The notes below the pieces were generated by a model. That model saw nothing but the letters and a program-made list of their open reading frames with translations, was not told where the DNA came from and made no database searches. The position numbers and the translations under genes are program-made. From the NCBI RefSeq assembly GCF_006715095.1, contig NZ_VFMO01000001.1:1488001-1552000 (forward strand): a stretch of 64,000 bases of DNA. Direction: 5' to 3'. Numbering within the stretch: position 1 is the first letter of the stretch; every line of letters begins with the position of its first letter. The DNA is from Yimella lutea (GTDB lineage: Bacteria; Actinomycetota; Actinomycetes; Actinomycetales; Dermatophilaceae). Of the stretch, positions 26,133-35,484 are shown piece by piece.

Positions 26133-26388
26133 TTGGAGAAGCTGCCCGATGCAGGCGTAGACTGCGCAGCAGAAGCGTCCGAGCCGTCATCAGCGGCGAG
26201 CTTCCGGAAGAACAGAGCGCGAGCTCCCAGTAGACCCGGACGGGACGAGCCCGTCACAGCTCACGAACAAGCGGTCGCAGCATCTGCTGCGGCAAAGCGG
26301 GGTGGTACCGCGGTGCTGCCGGACGATTCCGGCGACGTCGTCCTCGATCGATGACCGAGTTGATGATCACGCGAAAGAGACGCACCCG
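26133..26388 (+). promoter_or_regulatory. Isoleucine T-box riboswitch leader of ileS (ultrashort stem I)
   Basis: The canonical T-box sequence GGGTGGTACCGCGG is at 26300-26313. A candidate promoter (TTGGAG 26133, TAGACT 26158-26163) would start the RNA near 26170. Within it GCCG (26183-26186) and CGGC (26194-26197) pair around a seven-base loop TCATCAG holding ATC (26189-26191), an isoleucine specifier codon in a terminal loop. That is the architecture of the ultrashort stem I T-boxes known from actinobacterial ileS, which act on translation. No T-tract terminator follows, and the weak GAAAGAG ribosome site lies close to the ATG. The 338-base gap before ileS holds only this and the inverted repeat at 26058. 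Confidence 0.85.
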
Positions 26389-29300
26389 ATGGCGTACCCC
26401 AAGGTCGACCTCACCGCCGACTCCGGCGAGTCCACCGGCACCACTGCAGCTACCACGGCCGCCGGTGTCTCCTCGACCCCGAACTTCCCGGCGATCGAGC
26501 AGGCAGTGCTGCGCTACTGGGACGAGGACGGCACCTTCCGGGCGTCCGTCGAGCAGCGGGACGCGGGCGTCGACGGGGCCAACGAGTTCGTCTTCTACGA
26601 CGGTCCGCCCTTCGCCAACGGGCTGCCGCACTACGGCCACCTGCTCACCGGCTACGCCAAGGACGTCGTCCCGCGCTTCCAGACCATGCGTGGCAAGAAG
26701 GTCGAGCGCCGGTTCGGTTGGGACACCCACGGTCTGCCCGCCGAACTCGAGGCGATGCGCCAGCTGGGTCTGAAAACCAAGGACGAGATCCTGGCGATGG
26801 GGGTCGAGAAGTTCAATGCGGCCGCGCGCTCGTCGGTGCTGAAGTACACCGACGAATGGGAGGCCTATGTCAACCGCATGGGCCGCTGGGTCGACTTCGA
26901 GAACGACTACAAGACACTCAATTCCACCTTCATGGAATCGGTGCTGTGGGTGTTCAAGCAATTGCACGACAAGGGCCTGGCCTATGAAGGCTTCCGGGTG
27001 CTGCCGTACTGCTGGAACGACGAGACCCCGCTGTCGAACCACGAACTGCGCATGGACGACGACGTCTACCAGATGCGCCAGGACCCCGCGGTCACTGTGG
27101 GATTCCGTTGCGGCAGCGGTGAACTCGAAGGTGCGTACTTCCTGATCTGGACCACCACGCCGTGGACGCTGCCGAGCAACCTCGCGGTGATGGTGCACCC
27201 CGACATCGACTACGTCGTGGTCGAGTCCGACTTCACCGGTAGCACCGAGCGCTACGTCATCGCCGAGGCGCGGGTGCAGAGCTACGCCAAGGAGTTGTTC
27301 GGCGACGCCAAGGCCGAGTGGGCCGACAAGGTCGTGCGCCGCCTCAAGGGCCGCGACATGTTCGGCGCCACCTACACGCCGCCGTTCTCCTACTACCTCG
27401 GCCACGAGAACTCCTTCCGGGTCGTCGAAGCCGACTTCGTCACCACCACCGACGGAACCGGGCTGGTGCACAGCGCCGGTGCATTCGGCGAGGACGACAT
27501 GATGGTCACCGACCGGGAGGGCATGGCCCCGGTGATCCCGGTCGGGCCCAACGGCGCGTTCACCTACCCGGTGGCGGAGTACGAAGGCATGCAGGTCTTC
27601 GACGCCAACCCGCATGTCATCGACCACCTGCGGGCTGCCACCCGTGGCGACGGCGAGCGTGGCGCGGTCACCGAGGGCACCGTGCTGCTGCGGCGCGAGA
27701 CCTACGACCACAGCTACCCGCACTGCTGGCGTTGCCGTAACCCGCTGATCTACATGGCGGTGTCGTCGTGGTTCGTGTCAGTCACCTCGATCAAGGAGCA
27801 GCTGCTGGCCAATAACCAGCAGATCAACTGGGTGCCCGGCAATGTCAAGGACGGCCAGTTCGGCAAGTGGCTGGAGAACGCCCGCGACTGGTCGATCTCA
27901 CGAAACCGCTTCTGGGGCAGCCCGATTCCGGTGTGGAAGTCGGACAATCCGGAGTACCCGCGGGTCGACGTCTACGGCTCCTTCGCGCAGTTGGAGGCCG
28001 ACTTCGGCACCCTGCCGAAGAACACCGACGGCGAACCCGACCTGCACCGTCCGTTCGTCGATGAGCTCACCCGTCCCAACCCCGACGACCCGACCGGGCG
28101 GTCCACGATGCGCCGGGTGGAAGACGTGCTGGACGTATGGTTCGACTCCGGTTCGATGCCCTACGGCCAGGTGCACTACCCGTTCGAGAACGCCGACTGG
28201 TTCGAGCACCACTACCCGGCCGACTTCATCGTGGAGTACATCGGTCAGACCCGCGGCTGGTTCTACACGCTGCACGTGCTCGCCGGCGCGCTGTTCGACC
28301 GTCCGGCGTTCGAGAACGTCATTTGCCACGGCATCGTGCTCGGCTCCGACGGCCAGAAGATGAGCAAGTCGCTGCGCAACTACCCCGACGTCAACGAGGT
28401 CTTCGACCGCGACGGCGCGGACGCGATGCGCTGGTTCCTGATGTCCAGCCCGATCCTGCGCGGCGGCAACCTGATCGTCTCCGAGGAGGGCATCCGCGGC
28501 GGCGTGCGTCAGGTGATGCTGCCGCTGTGGAGCAGCTGGTACTTCTTCAGCCTGTACGCGAATGCCGCCGGGTACGAGGCGAAGTGGTCAACAGCGTCCA
28601 CCAACGTGCTGGACCGCTACTTGCTCGCCAAGACCCGCGTGCTGGTGCACCAGGTGCAGGACCAGTTGGACGCGTACGACGTCGCGAGTGCGTGTGACTC
28701 GATCGCCGCCTTCGCCGACGTGCTCACCAACTGGTACATCCGTCGTTCCCGTGACCGGTTCTGGTCGGTGGGCAAGGACGCCGACGAAGAGGCCTTCGAC
28801 ACCCTGTACACCGTGCTGGAGACGCTGACCCGCGTCGCCGCGCCGTTGTTGCCGTTCACCGCCGAGCAGGTGTGGCGTGGCCTGACCGGAGGACGTTCGG
28901 TGCACCTGACCGACTGGCCGGTCGCGGACGACCTGCCGGCCGACGACGCACTGGTCACCGCGATGGACCGCGTCCGTGCGGTCTGCTCGACCACCTCGAG
29001 CCTGCGCAAGGCGGAGAACCTACGCGTACGCCTGCCGCTCGGCGGGCTCACCGTCGTGGTGCCCGACCCCGCGGCCATCGAAGGTTTCGCCGCACTGATC
29101 GCGGACGAGGTCAACGTCAAGAAGGTCGACCTGGTCGACCTGGCGGATGCGTCCGAGGAGGACTTCGGTCTCACCCGTCGACTCACCGTCAACGCCCGTG
29201 CGGCCGGACCGCGTTTGGGCAAGGACGTTCAGCTCGCGATCAAAGGCAGCAAGAGCGAGGACTGGTCGGTCGCCGACGACGGCACGGTCACCAGCGGTGG

Positions 29301-29715
29301 TCTGGCCCTCGAAGAGGGCGAATACACGCTCGAAACCGTTGTCTCCCAGGGTGCTTCGCAGGCCAAGGCGCCCGCCATGCTGCCGGGTGGCGGGTTCGTC
29401 GTGCTCGACACAGAGGTCTCCGACGCGCTGCGCTCGGAGGGCATCGCCCGCGACGTCGTCCGCGGCGTCCAGCAGGCCCGTCGCGAGGCCGGCCTCGACG
29501 TCAGCGACCGGATCAGCGTCGCGATCATCGGTGACGAGCCGGTGTGGCAAGCCGTGCTGGAGCACCAGGGCCTGATCATGGGCGAGACCCTCGCCGTCCA
29601 ACTCGGTGCGGCCGGCGGTGACCAGGTGTTGCCGAACGCCACCCCGATGACGCTGTCCGACGGACTGAAGGCGAGTGTCGCGCTGAAGAAGGTCGACTCC
29701 GGAGCCCGGTCGTGA
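26389..29715 (+). CDS. ileS: Isoleucyl-tRNA synthetase (eukaryote-like type)
   Basis: IleRS charges tRNA-Ile and edits valine. The 1,108-residue protein has HIGH as HYGH (81-84, in [16 protein letters not shown]), the editing domain with [15 protein letters not shown], the zinc-type HCWRCRNPL segment, and KMSKS at 657-661 ([12 protein letters not shown]). The HYGH form, [14 protein letters not shown] and the length match the eukaryote-like IleRS2 clade, known in mycobacteria and associated with mupirocin insensitivity. The ATG at 26389 is the first start after the T-box leader that gives the family N terminus. Its stop overlaps the GNAT start (GTGA). Confidence 0.97.
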   Translation: MAYPKVDLTADSGESTGTTAATTAAGVSSTPNFPAIEQAVLRYWDEDGTFRASVEQRDAGVDGANEFVFYDGPPFANGLPHYGHLLTGYAKDVVPRFQTMRGKKVERRFGWDTHGLPAELEAMRQLGLKTKDEILAMGVEKFNAAARSSVLKYTDEWEAYVNRMGRWVDFENDYKTLNSTFMESVLWVFKQLHDKGLAYEGFRVLPYCWNDETPLSNHELRMDDDVYQMRQDPAVTVGFRCGSGELEGAYFLIWTTTPWTLPSNLAVMVHPDIDYVVVESDFTGSTERYVIAEARVQSYAKELFGDAKAEWADKVVRRLKGRDMFGATYTPPFSYYLGHENSFRVVEADFVTTTDGTGLVHSAGAFGEDDMMVTDREGMAPVIPVGPNGAFTYPVAEYEGMQVFDANPHVIDHLRAATRGDGERGAVTEGTVLLRRETYDHSYPHCWRCRNPLIYMAVSSWFVSVTSIKEQLLANNQQINWVPGNVKDGQFGKWLENARDWSISRNRFWGSPIPVWKSDNPEYPRVDVYGSFAQLEADFGTLPKNTDGEPDLHRPFVDELTRPNPDDPTGRSTMRRVEDVLDVWFDSGSMPYGQVHYPFENADWFEHHYPADFIVEYIGQTRGWFYTLHVLAGALFDRPAFENVICHGIVLGSDGQKMSKSLRNYPDVNEVFDRDGADAMRWFLMSSPILRGGNLIVSEEGIRGGVRQVMLPLWSSWYFFSLYANAAGYEAKWSTASTNVLDRYLLAKTRVLVHQVQDQLDAYDVASACDSIAAFADVLTNWYIRRSRDRFWSVGKDADEEAFDTLYTVLETLTRVAAPLLPFTAEQVWRGLTGGRSVHLTDWPVADDLPADDALVTAMDRVRAVCSTTSSLRKAENLRVRLPLGGLTVVVPDPAAIEGFAALIADEVNVKKVDLVDLADASEEDFGLTRRLTVNARAAGPRLGKDVQLAIKGSKSEDWSVADDGTVTSGGLALEEGEYTLETVVSQGASQAKAPAMLPGGGFVVLDTEVSDALRSEGIARDVVRGVQQARREAGLDVSDRISVAIIGDEPVWQAVLEHQGLIMGETLAVQLGAAGGDQVLPNATPMTLSDGLKASVALKKVDSGARS

Positions 29716-30242
29716 ACCAGGCGCCGGCCGCGGTGATCCGGCAGGCCGGGGGAGAGGACCTGCAGGCGGTCATCGAGGTCGGGCTGCGCACCTGGCCCGC
29801 CACCTACGCGCCCATCGCCGGCAAGGACTACGTCGCGATGGGGCTGTCGAAGTGGTGGACCGACGAGGCGACGATCCCCGCGATCCGAGCCGGACGCGTC
29901 CTGGTCGCCGAGGTGGACGGCGAGATCGTCGGCATGACCTCGTTCGGCCCACTCGACGGACACTTCATGATCTGGAAGCTGTACGTCGTCCCCGAAGCCC
30001 AGGGCGCCGGGCTCGGACACCGCCTGCTCACCGCGGCGATCAATCGCGCGCACAGCGAGGACTACGAGCAGGTCCGTCTGTCCTACCTGGTCGGCAACGA
30101 TCACGCGGCGACGTTCTACGAGCGTCACGGATTCGTGGAGTACGAGCGCGAACACGGCGGTTCCGGCATCCCGGACTCGATCTGGGTGCGGCTGCAACTG
30201 CGCGACCCCAAGATGCGCAACCCCAAGGAGAACGACCGATGA
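29712..30242 (+). CDS. GNAT-family N-acetyltransferase
   Basis: The 176-residue protein has the GNAT fold: [16 protein letters not shown] (strand 1/helix 1), [12 protein letters not shown], the acetyl-CoA-binding motif [19 protein letters not shown] (Q-x-x-G-x-G/A), and [18 protein letters not shown] (motif B). The acceptor is unknown. It begins in the ileS stop (GTGA) and ends in the folC start (ATGA), so it is coupled to both. The position between ileS and folC suggests co-expression rather than a pathway link. Confidence 0.88.
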   Translation: MNQAPAAVIRQAGGEDLQAVIEVGLRTWPATYAPIAGKDYVAMGLSKWWTDEATIPAIRAGRVLVAEVDGEIVGMTSFGPLDGHFMIWKLYVVPEAQGAGLGHRLLTAAINRAHSEDYEQVRLSYLVGNDHAATFYERHGFVEYEREHGGSGIPDSIWVRLQLRDPKMRNPKENDR

Positions 30243-31630
30243 CCCCACGTCCTGACGCCGCCCAACTCGAGGCCGCGCGCAAGCTCGAGGTGCACAAGCG
30301 GATCCGGGAGATCGAAGCCGAGATCCTCGCGCGTACCCCGGAGAACAATCCGGAGCCCTCGCTCGACCGGGTCGCCGAGTGCATGACGTTGATGGGGGAC
30401 CCGCAGCACAACTTCCCGATGATCCATCTGACCGGCACCAATGGCAAGACCACGACGACGCGCATCATCGAGCGGATCCTGCGGGAGATGGGTCTGTCGA
30501 CCGGACGGTTCACCTCACCGCACCTGCACGACATGCGTGAGCGGATCTCCTTGAACGGCATGCCGATCGAACCGCAGCGGTTGATCGACGTCTACGACGA
30601 CGCATTGCCCTTCATCGAGATGGTCGACCAGAAGTCGCAGGCCGCGGGTGGCCCGCGGATGACCTACTTCGAGGTCATGGTCGTGCTCGCCTATGCAGCC
30701 TTCTCGGATGCGCCGGTCGACGTCGCGATCGTCGAGGTCGGCCTGGGGGGAGTGTGGGACGCCACCAACGTCGCCGACGGGAAGGTGTCGGTGATCACCC
30801 CGATCTCCATCGATCACCAGCGCCTGCTCGGCAACACGGTCGAGGACATCGCCACCGAGAAGCGCGGCATCATCAAGCCCGACTCCATCGCGATCGTCGG
30901 ACGCCAACTGCCCGAGGCCGACGAACTCATCCGGGAACGAGCCCAGGAGGTCGACGCCGAGCTCGAACGCGACGGCATCTCCTTCGGCATCACCGAACGC
31001 GAGACCGCGGTCGGCGGTCAGCAGATCACCGTCCAGGGCCTGGCCGGTCAGTACGCCGACCTGTTCCTGCCGCTGTTCGGGGAGCATCAGGCTCACAACG
31101 CAGCCATGGCGATCGCCGCCGTCGAGGCGTTCATCGGCGGCGGGGAACAGCCGCTGGACCGCGACGTGCTGCAGACCGCGCTGGCCGAAGTGAGCTCTCC
31201 GGGACGGCTCGAGATCGTCCGCCGCTCACCCACGATCGTGGTCGACGCCGCGCACAACGGCGGCGGCGTGCTCGCGCTGCGCGAGGCGATGAACGACTCG
31301 TTCACCTTCACCCGGCTCATCGGACTTGTGGCGATCATGGGCGACAAGGACGCCGAATCGATGCTCGAGCAGTTGGAGCCGGTGCTGGACGAGATCGTGG
31401 TGACCCGCAACTCCTCGGCGCGCTCGATGAGCCCGCGCGATCTCGGTGAGCTCGCCACCGAGGTGTTCGGAGCGGACCGGGTGCACGTCGAGCCGCATCT
31501 GGTGGCGGCGATCGACAAGGCCGCGAATCTCGCCGACGAACAGGGCGGTGTCGGCGGTGGCGTACTGGCCACCGGCTCCGTCGTGACGGCCGCCGACGTC
31601 CGCGCTGCACTCGGGGTGACCGACACGTGA
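30239..31630 (+). CDS. folC: Dihydrofolate synthase / folylpolyglutamate synthase
   Basis: FolC adds glutamate to dihydropteroate and extends the polyglutamate tail of folates. The 463-residue protein has the Mur-ligase-type P-loop MIHLTGTNGKTTTTR, the SPHLHDMRERI loop, VEVGLGGVWDATN, SIDHQRLLGNTVEDIA (FolC normally has DH), and the C-terminal VDAAHNGGG and VTGSVVTAA-type segment (LATGSVVTAADVRAAL). The ATG overlaps the GNAT stop. DUF4233 overlaps its stop, the usual actinobacterial partner order. Confidence 0.95.
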   Translation: MTPRPDAAQLEAARKLEVHKRIREIEAEILARTPENNPEPSLDRVAECMTLMGDPQHNFPMIHLTGTNGKTTTTRIIERILREMGLSTGRFTSPHLHDMRERISLNGMPIEPQRLIDVYDDALPFIEMVDQKSQAAGGPRMTYFEVMVVLAYAAFSDAPVDVAIVEVGLGGVWDATNVADGKVSVITPISIDHQRLLGNTVEDIATEKRGIIKPDSIAIVGRQLPEADELIRERAQEVDAELERDGISFGITERETAVGGQQITVQGLAGQYADLFLPLFGEHQAHNAAMAIAAVEAFIGGGEQPLDRDVLQTALAEVSSPGRLEIVRRSPTIVVDAAHNGGGVLALREAMNDSFTFTRLIGLVAIMGDKDAESMLEQLEPVLDEIVVTRNSSARSMSPRDLGELATEVFGADRVHVEPHLVAAIDKAANLADEQGGVGGGVLATGSVVTAADVRAALGVTDT

Positions 31631-32010
31631 GGGACGTCTTCTTCCACGGCGTCGGGGAGAAGATGACGCGGCGCTTCGCCGCCATCGTGATCGGCTCGCA
31701 ATCGCTGGTGGTCTTCTTCGGGGCACTCGTGGCCTACGGCATGGCGAAGGCGCAGGACGATTCCTCGCACACCACCTACCTCGTCGTCGGGTGCGTGCTC
31801 GCCGTGCTGTGCATCGTCGCCGCCGGCGCGATGCGTCGTCCGTGGGGTGTGACGCTCGGATGGGTCATCGAAGTGGCTACCCTGGCAGCGGCATTCATCG
31901 TTCCGATGATGTTCTTCGTCGGTCTGGTCTTCGGTGCTCTGTGGATCACCGCGCTCGTCCAGGGTCGGAAGATGGACCGACTGACCCGTGAATTCTCCGG
32001 AGCTTCGTAG
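31627..32010 (+). CDS. DUF4233 membrane protein
   Basis: This 127-residue protein has four hydrophobic segments (about residues 20-42, 50-70, 78-95, 96-112) and a short basic tail. It matches the small DUF4233 family that follows folC in many actinobacteria; function is not known. The GTG at 31627 overlaps the folC stop, though ATG 31663 (starting [14 protein letters not shown]) would match relatives equally well. uppP begins on the last base of its stop codon. Confidence 0.8.
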   Translation: MRDVFFHGVGEKMTRRFAAIVIGSQSLVVFFGALVAYGMAKAQDDSSHTTYLVVGCVLAVLCIVAAGAMRRPWGVTLGWVIEVATLAAAFIVPMMFFVGLVFGALWITALVQGRKMDRLTREFSGAS

Positions 32011-32849
32011 TGGACTTCTTCCAAGCCATGGTGCTCGGCATCGTGCAGGGACTCACCGAGTTCCTGCCGATCTCGTCGTCGGCGCACCAGTTGATCGTCA
32101 GCCGGTTGTTCTTCGACAACGACGGCGGCGGGGCGGCCTTCACCGCCGTCACACAGCTGGGCACCGAGACGGCCGTGCTCGTCTACTTCTGGCGCGACAT
32201 CGTCCGCATCATCAAGCAGTGGGCCTTGTCGTTGGTCGGCAAGGTGCCAAGGAGCGACCCTGACGCGCGCATGGGTTGGTGGGTCATCATCGGCACCATC
32301 CCGATCAGCGTGCTCGGAGTCCTGCTGAAGGACGTCATCCACGGGCCGGTGCGCAACCTGTGGGTCACCGCGACGATGTTGCTGGTCTTCGCCCTGGTCA
32401 TCGCGGTCGCCGACTCGACCGCGTCGCAGCGCAAGACGCTGGAGAACCTCAACGCGCGTGACGGTGTCATGTTCGGACTGGCCCAAGCGTGCGCGCTGAT
32501 CCCGGGTGTCTCCCGCTCGGGCGGAACGATCGCCGGTGGGCTGTTCATGGGGTACCGCCGCGAGGACGCCGCGCGCTACTCGTTCCTGCTCGCCATCCCG
32601 GCCGTGCTCGCGTCCGGCTTCTTCGAACTCGCCGACATCGCCGGTAAGCCGAACCCGGACGGATGGTGGCCGATCGTCATCGCGACCGTCATCTCCGGAC
32701 TCATCGGGTACGCGGTCATCGCCTGGCTGCTGCGCTACATCTCGACCCACGACTTCAAGGCGTTCGTCTTCTACCGGATCATCCTGGCGATCATCCTGTT
32801 CGTGCTGCTCGGCTTCGGTGTGATCGACAGCGCCCCGCCGGTGGCGTGA
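32010..32849 (+). CDS. uppP: Undecaprenyl-diphosphatase (bacitracin resistance)
   Basis: UppP (BacA) dephosphorylates undecaprenyl pyrophosphate so the cell-wall lipid carrier can recycle; it also gives bacitracin tolerance. The 279-residue membrane protein has both family motifs, [14 protein letters not shown] (active-site region 1) and [15 protein letters not shown] (region 2), with about eight helices. The GTG is at the last base of the DUF4233 stop (TAGTG), with GGAG nine bases upstream. Its place between DUF4233 and ndk is unusual, since ndk normally follows directly. Confidence 0.94.
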   Translation: MDFFQAMVLGIVQGLTEFLPISSSAHQLIVSRLFFDNDGGGAAFTAVTQLGTETAVLVYFWRDIVRIIKQWALSLVGKVPRSDPDARMGWWVIIGTIPISVLGVLLKDVIHGPVRNLWVTATMLLVFALVIAVADSTASQRKTLENLNARDGVMFGLAQACALIPGVSRSGGTIAGGLFMGYRREDAARYSFLLAIPAVLASGFFELADIAGKPNPDGWWPIVIATVISGLIGYAVIAWLLRYISTHDFKAFVFYRIILAIILFVLLGFGVIDSAPPVA

Positions 32850-32875
32850 CGACGCGGTGTCCTAGGCTCTGCACC

Positions 32876-33298
32876 GTGAGCGAGCAGATCGAACGCACCC
32901 TGGTCATCGTCAAGCCCGACGGCTACCGCCGTGGACTCACCGGGGAGGTGCTGCGGCGCATCGAGGCCAAGGGCTACACCCTCGCCTCCCTGCAGGTGAT
33001 GACGCCCGATCGCGAGCGACTGGCTCAGCACTACGCCGAGCACGAAGGCAAGCCGTTCTACGAACCGCTGGTCGACTTCATGAGCAGCGGTCCGGCCACC
33101 TTCGTGGTCGTCGAGGGTCAGCGCTGTATCGAGGGCTTCCGTATCCTTGCCGGAGCGACCGATCCGACGGCCGCGCTTCCCGGCACCATTCGCGGCGACC
33201 TCGGTCGCGATTGGGGCAAGAAGGTGCAGGAGAACATCGTGCACGGTTCGGACTCGCCGGAATCCGCAGAGCGGGAGATCGGCATCTGGTTCGCCTGA
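32876..33298 (+). CDS. ndk: Nucleoside diphosphate kinase
   Basis: Ndk transfers the gamma phosphate between nucleoside triphosphates and diphosphates through a phosphohistidine. The 140-residue protein has TLVIVKPDGYRRGL, the catalytic His123 in NIVHGSDSPESAEREI, and normal family length. The GTG at 32876 has TAGGCT (32863-32868) seven bases upstream and no Shine-Dalgarno, so it probably has its own leaderless promoter even though uppP ends only 26 bases before. A strong palindrome ends the unit. Confidence 0.96.
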   Translation: MSEQIERTLVIVKPDGYRRGLTGEVLRRIEAKGYTLASLQVMTPDRERLAQHYAEHEGKPFYEPLVDFMSSGPATFVVVEGQRCIEGFRILAGATDPTAALPGTIRGDLGRDWGKKVQENIVHGSDSPESAEREIGIWFA

Positions 33299-33310
33299 TC
33301 ACTCTCGGAG

Positions 33311-33356
33311 CAACGCACGGGGCCCGTCACCGATCGGTGACGGGCCCCGTGCGTTG
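33311..33356. terminator. Bidirectional terminator between ndk and the MarR gene
   Basis: A perfect 46-base palindrome (23-base arms meeting at 33333/33334, starting CAACGCACGGGGCCCGTCAC) lies 12 bases after the ndk stop and 17 bases beyond the convergent marR-like stop. It resembles the malQ/pepN terminator in form. Confidence 0.85.
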
Positions 33357-33373
33357 CCCGGACGTGGGTGGGT

Positions 33374-33916
33374 TCAGCCAGCTGCTTGATCGCGGGTGGA
33401 GGACAGGTCGTCCAGCCCGGCGATCGCCTTCTCCAACAGGGTGGCCAACTGCTCGCGCTGCGGCCCGGTGAGGCGGGCCAGCACGTCGGACTCCAGCAGG
33501 TCGCTTTCGCGGATGACCTGTCGGAAGGTCTCCCACCCGGTCGTGGTCAGCGTGACCAGCACCCGCGTGCGGTTGGTGGGGTCGGGGCTGCGCTCGATGA
33601 GCCCGCGCTCGGCCATCTTGTCCAGGCGGTGCGTCATCGACGACGGGGCCACTGCCACCGCCTCGGCGAGATGGGACGGCGTGACGGCGGTGTCGCGCGG
33701 CTGCAGGGCGAGGTTGGACAACACCGACCACTCGCCGCTGGTCAGACCGACCTCGGACAGGCTCACCGCGTACCACTGAGACAGCTTGCGGGTGAGGCCC
33801 TGAACGGCCGTGATCACCCGCTGGACCTGCTCGTTGCCGCCCGCTTCGACGTACGCCGCGACCTCGGCCTCGTACTCCTGACGGACCGACTTACGTCTCG
33901 ATTTGGAAGGACTCAT
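33374..33916 (-). CDS. MarR-family transcriptional regulator
   Basis: The 180-residue protein has a winged helix-turn-helix: LTSGEWSVLSNLALQPRDTAVTPSHLAEAVAVA (helices 1-3), SSMTHRLDKMAERGLIER (recognition helix) and the wing NRTRVLVTLTTTG. A dimerisation helix bundle surrounds it. The ligand and targets are unknown; the adjacent gene is a decayed spermidine-synthase relic, which may once have been divergently regulated. A CACACT -10-like hexamer lies seven bases before the ATG, suggesting a leaderless mRNA. Confidence 0.88.
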   Translation of the reverse strand: MSPSKSRRKSVRQEYEAEVAAYVEAGGNEQVQRVITAVQGLTRKLSQWYAVSLSEVGLTSGEWSVLSNLALQPRDTAVTPSHLAEAVAVAPSSMTHRLDKMAERGLIERSPDPTNRTRVLVTLTTTGWETFRQVIRESDLLESDVLARLTGPQREQLATLLEKAIAGLDDLSSTRDQAAG

Positions 33917-34013
33917 CCCCTCAAGTGTGCCACCGCTGCGGCTCTGCTGCGCACGACGTCCGGCCCACCGGGCGCGATTGTCGGAACCGGGCCAAAAACG
34001 GGGCCCAGCGCGG

Positions 34014-34372
34014 GTGCTGAAGTACCCCGGTGTTCAGCAGGTGACGCCGGTCGACCTCGACCCGGCCGTCGTCCCCCTGGCCAGCGGGCCTACTGGACCA
34101 TCCAGGCCACCTTGCGCAGTGTAGGCCTGAAGACCGCCGCCTATCACGTCGATGTGCCGAGCTTCGGCGACTGGGGATTCCACCTCGCCGCGCGCAGCAC
34201 GCCGCGGGTAGCGGTGCCCGGCGATGCATCTGCGATGAGGTTCGTCGACTCGCGGGTGCTCCTCGCGGCGCAGACCTTCCCGCCCGATCGGGCACAGCTC
34301 ATGATGCCGCCGTCGACCCTGTTGCACCCGGCCATCCTCGACGCGATCAAGGGGTCGTACCGCGGGTACTGA
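34014..34372 (+). pseudogene. Decayed spermidine-synthase-like gene (C-terminal remnant)
   Basis: Two pieces of a membrane-type spermidine synthase family protein survive in different frames. Frame one (34014-34080) encodes VLKYPGVQQVTPVDLDPAVV, the SAM-binding strand of the family. A deletion with frame change near 34085 joins it to the C-terminal end in another frame (about 34090-34372), with AYHVDVPSFGDWGFHLAAR and a normal stop. The N-terminal membrane part and most of the catalytic core are missing, and no start with a ribosome site exists. The 490 bases between the MarR gene and mreB contain nothing else recognisable. Confidence 0.75.
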
Positions 34373-34406
34373 ACGGGCAACCGGCGCAGCCAATTACGAT
34401 CAGTTG

Positions 34407-35435
34407 GTGACCCGCCGACTGCTGCCCACCGGGCGTGACCTAGCAGTCGATCTCGGCACCGCCAACACCGTCGTCTACGCGCGCGGGAGCGGCGTCGTGC
34501 TCGACGAGCCGTCGGTCGTCGCGCTCGAAGTAGGCACCGGACGGCTCATCGCGGCCGGATCCAAGGCCCGCGAGATGCTCGGCCGGACGCCCGGCCACGT
34601 CGACGTGATGAGGCCGCTGCGCGACGGGGTGATCAACGACGCCGACGTCGCCGAACGGATGCTGCGCTACTTCATCGCCCAGGTGCACCCGTCCCGACTG
34701 CTGCGTCCGCGCATGGTGGTGTGCGTGCCGAGCGAGGTCACGGGGGTCGAACGCCGGGCGCTGGAGGATGCGGCCACCCGTGCCGGCGCCCGCCGGGTCT
34801 ACGTGATCGAGGAAGCGATGGCGGCTGCGCTCGGCGCCGAACTCCCGGTCGAAGCGGCCAAGGCGAGCATGGTGCTCGACATCGGCGGCGGCACGACGGA
34901 CGTCGCCGTGATCAGCCTCGGCGGCATCGTCCAGGCCCGCTCGATCCGGGTGGGCGGCGATGAGATCGACGAGGCGATCGTCGCGTTCGTGAAGAACGAG
35001 TACTCGTTGCTGCTGGGGGAGCGCAGCAGCGAGGACATCAAGGTCGAGATCGGATCGGCGTTCCCGCTGCGTGAAGAACGCACCATGCGGGTGCGCGGGC
35101 GCGACCTGGTGAGCGGCCTGCCCAAGACGGTCACGGTCACCTCCCAGGAGGTGCGGCGGGCGATCGACGTGCCGCTGCTGCAGATCTGCGAACTGGTGCG
35201 CGCGACGTTGGACGTCTGCCCGCCCGAACTGGCCGGCGACGTCCTCGATCACGGCATCGTGCTCACCGGCGGCGGGTCACTCCTGCGCGGCATCGACGCG
35301 CGATTGCGCCATGAACTCGGCGTACCGGTGCGCGTGGCCGATGAGCCGCTGCGCTCGGTCGCTCGCGGTGCGGGACGATGTGTCGAGGAGTTCGGCACCC
35401 TGCAGCGAGTGCTGGTAGACAGCAAGCGGTACTGA
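34407..35435 (+). CDS. mreB: Rod-shape-determining protein MreB
   Basis: MreB is an actin-like ATPase that organises lateral-wall synthesis. The 342-residue protein has the phosphate-1 loop AVDLGTANTVVYARG, the phosphate-2 loop SMVLDIGGGTTDVAVISLGG, and the adenosine motif IVLTGGGSLLRGID. GTG 34407 is preferred over TTG 34404: TACGAT (34395-34400) lies six bases upstream, fitting a leaderless start. Residues following match MreB in order and length. The next gene is an aminotransferase, not mreC, which interrupts the usual mreBCD order. Confidence 0.94.
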   Translation: MTRRLLPTGRDLAVDLGTANTVVYARGSGVVLDEPSVVALEVGTGRLIAAGSKAREMLGRTPGHVDVMRPLRDGVINDADVAERMLRYFIAQVHPSRLLRPRMVVCVPSEVTGVERRALEDAATRAGARRVYVIEEAMAAALGAELPVEAAKASMVLDIGGGTTDVAVISLGGIVQARSIRVGGDEIDEAIVAFVKNEYSLLLGERSSEDIKVEIGSAFPLREERTMRVRGRDLVSGLPKTVTVTSQEVRRAIDVPLLQICELVRATLDVCPPELAGDVLDHGIVLTGGGSLLRGIDARLRHELGVPVRVADEPLRSVARGAGRCVEEFGTLQRVLVDSKRY

Positions 35436-35484
35436 CTTCTCCGCCCTCGAATCCACTCGTGTCCTGCAACCCGGAAGGAACCCG

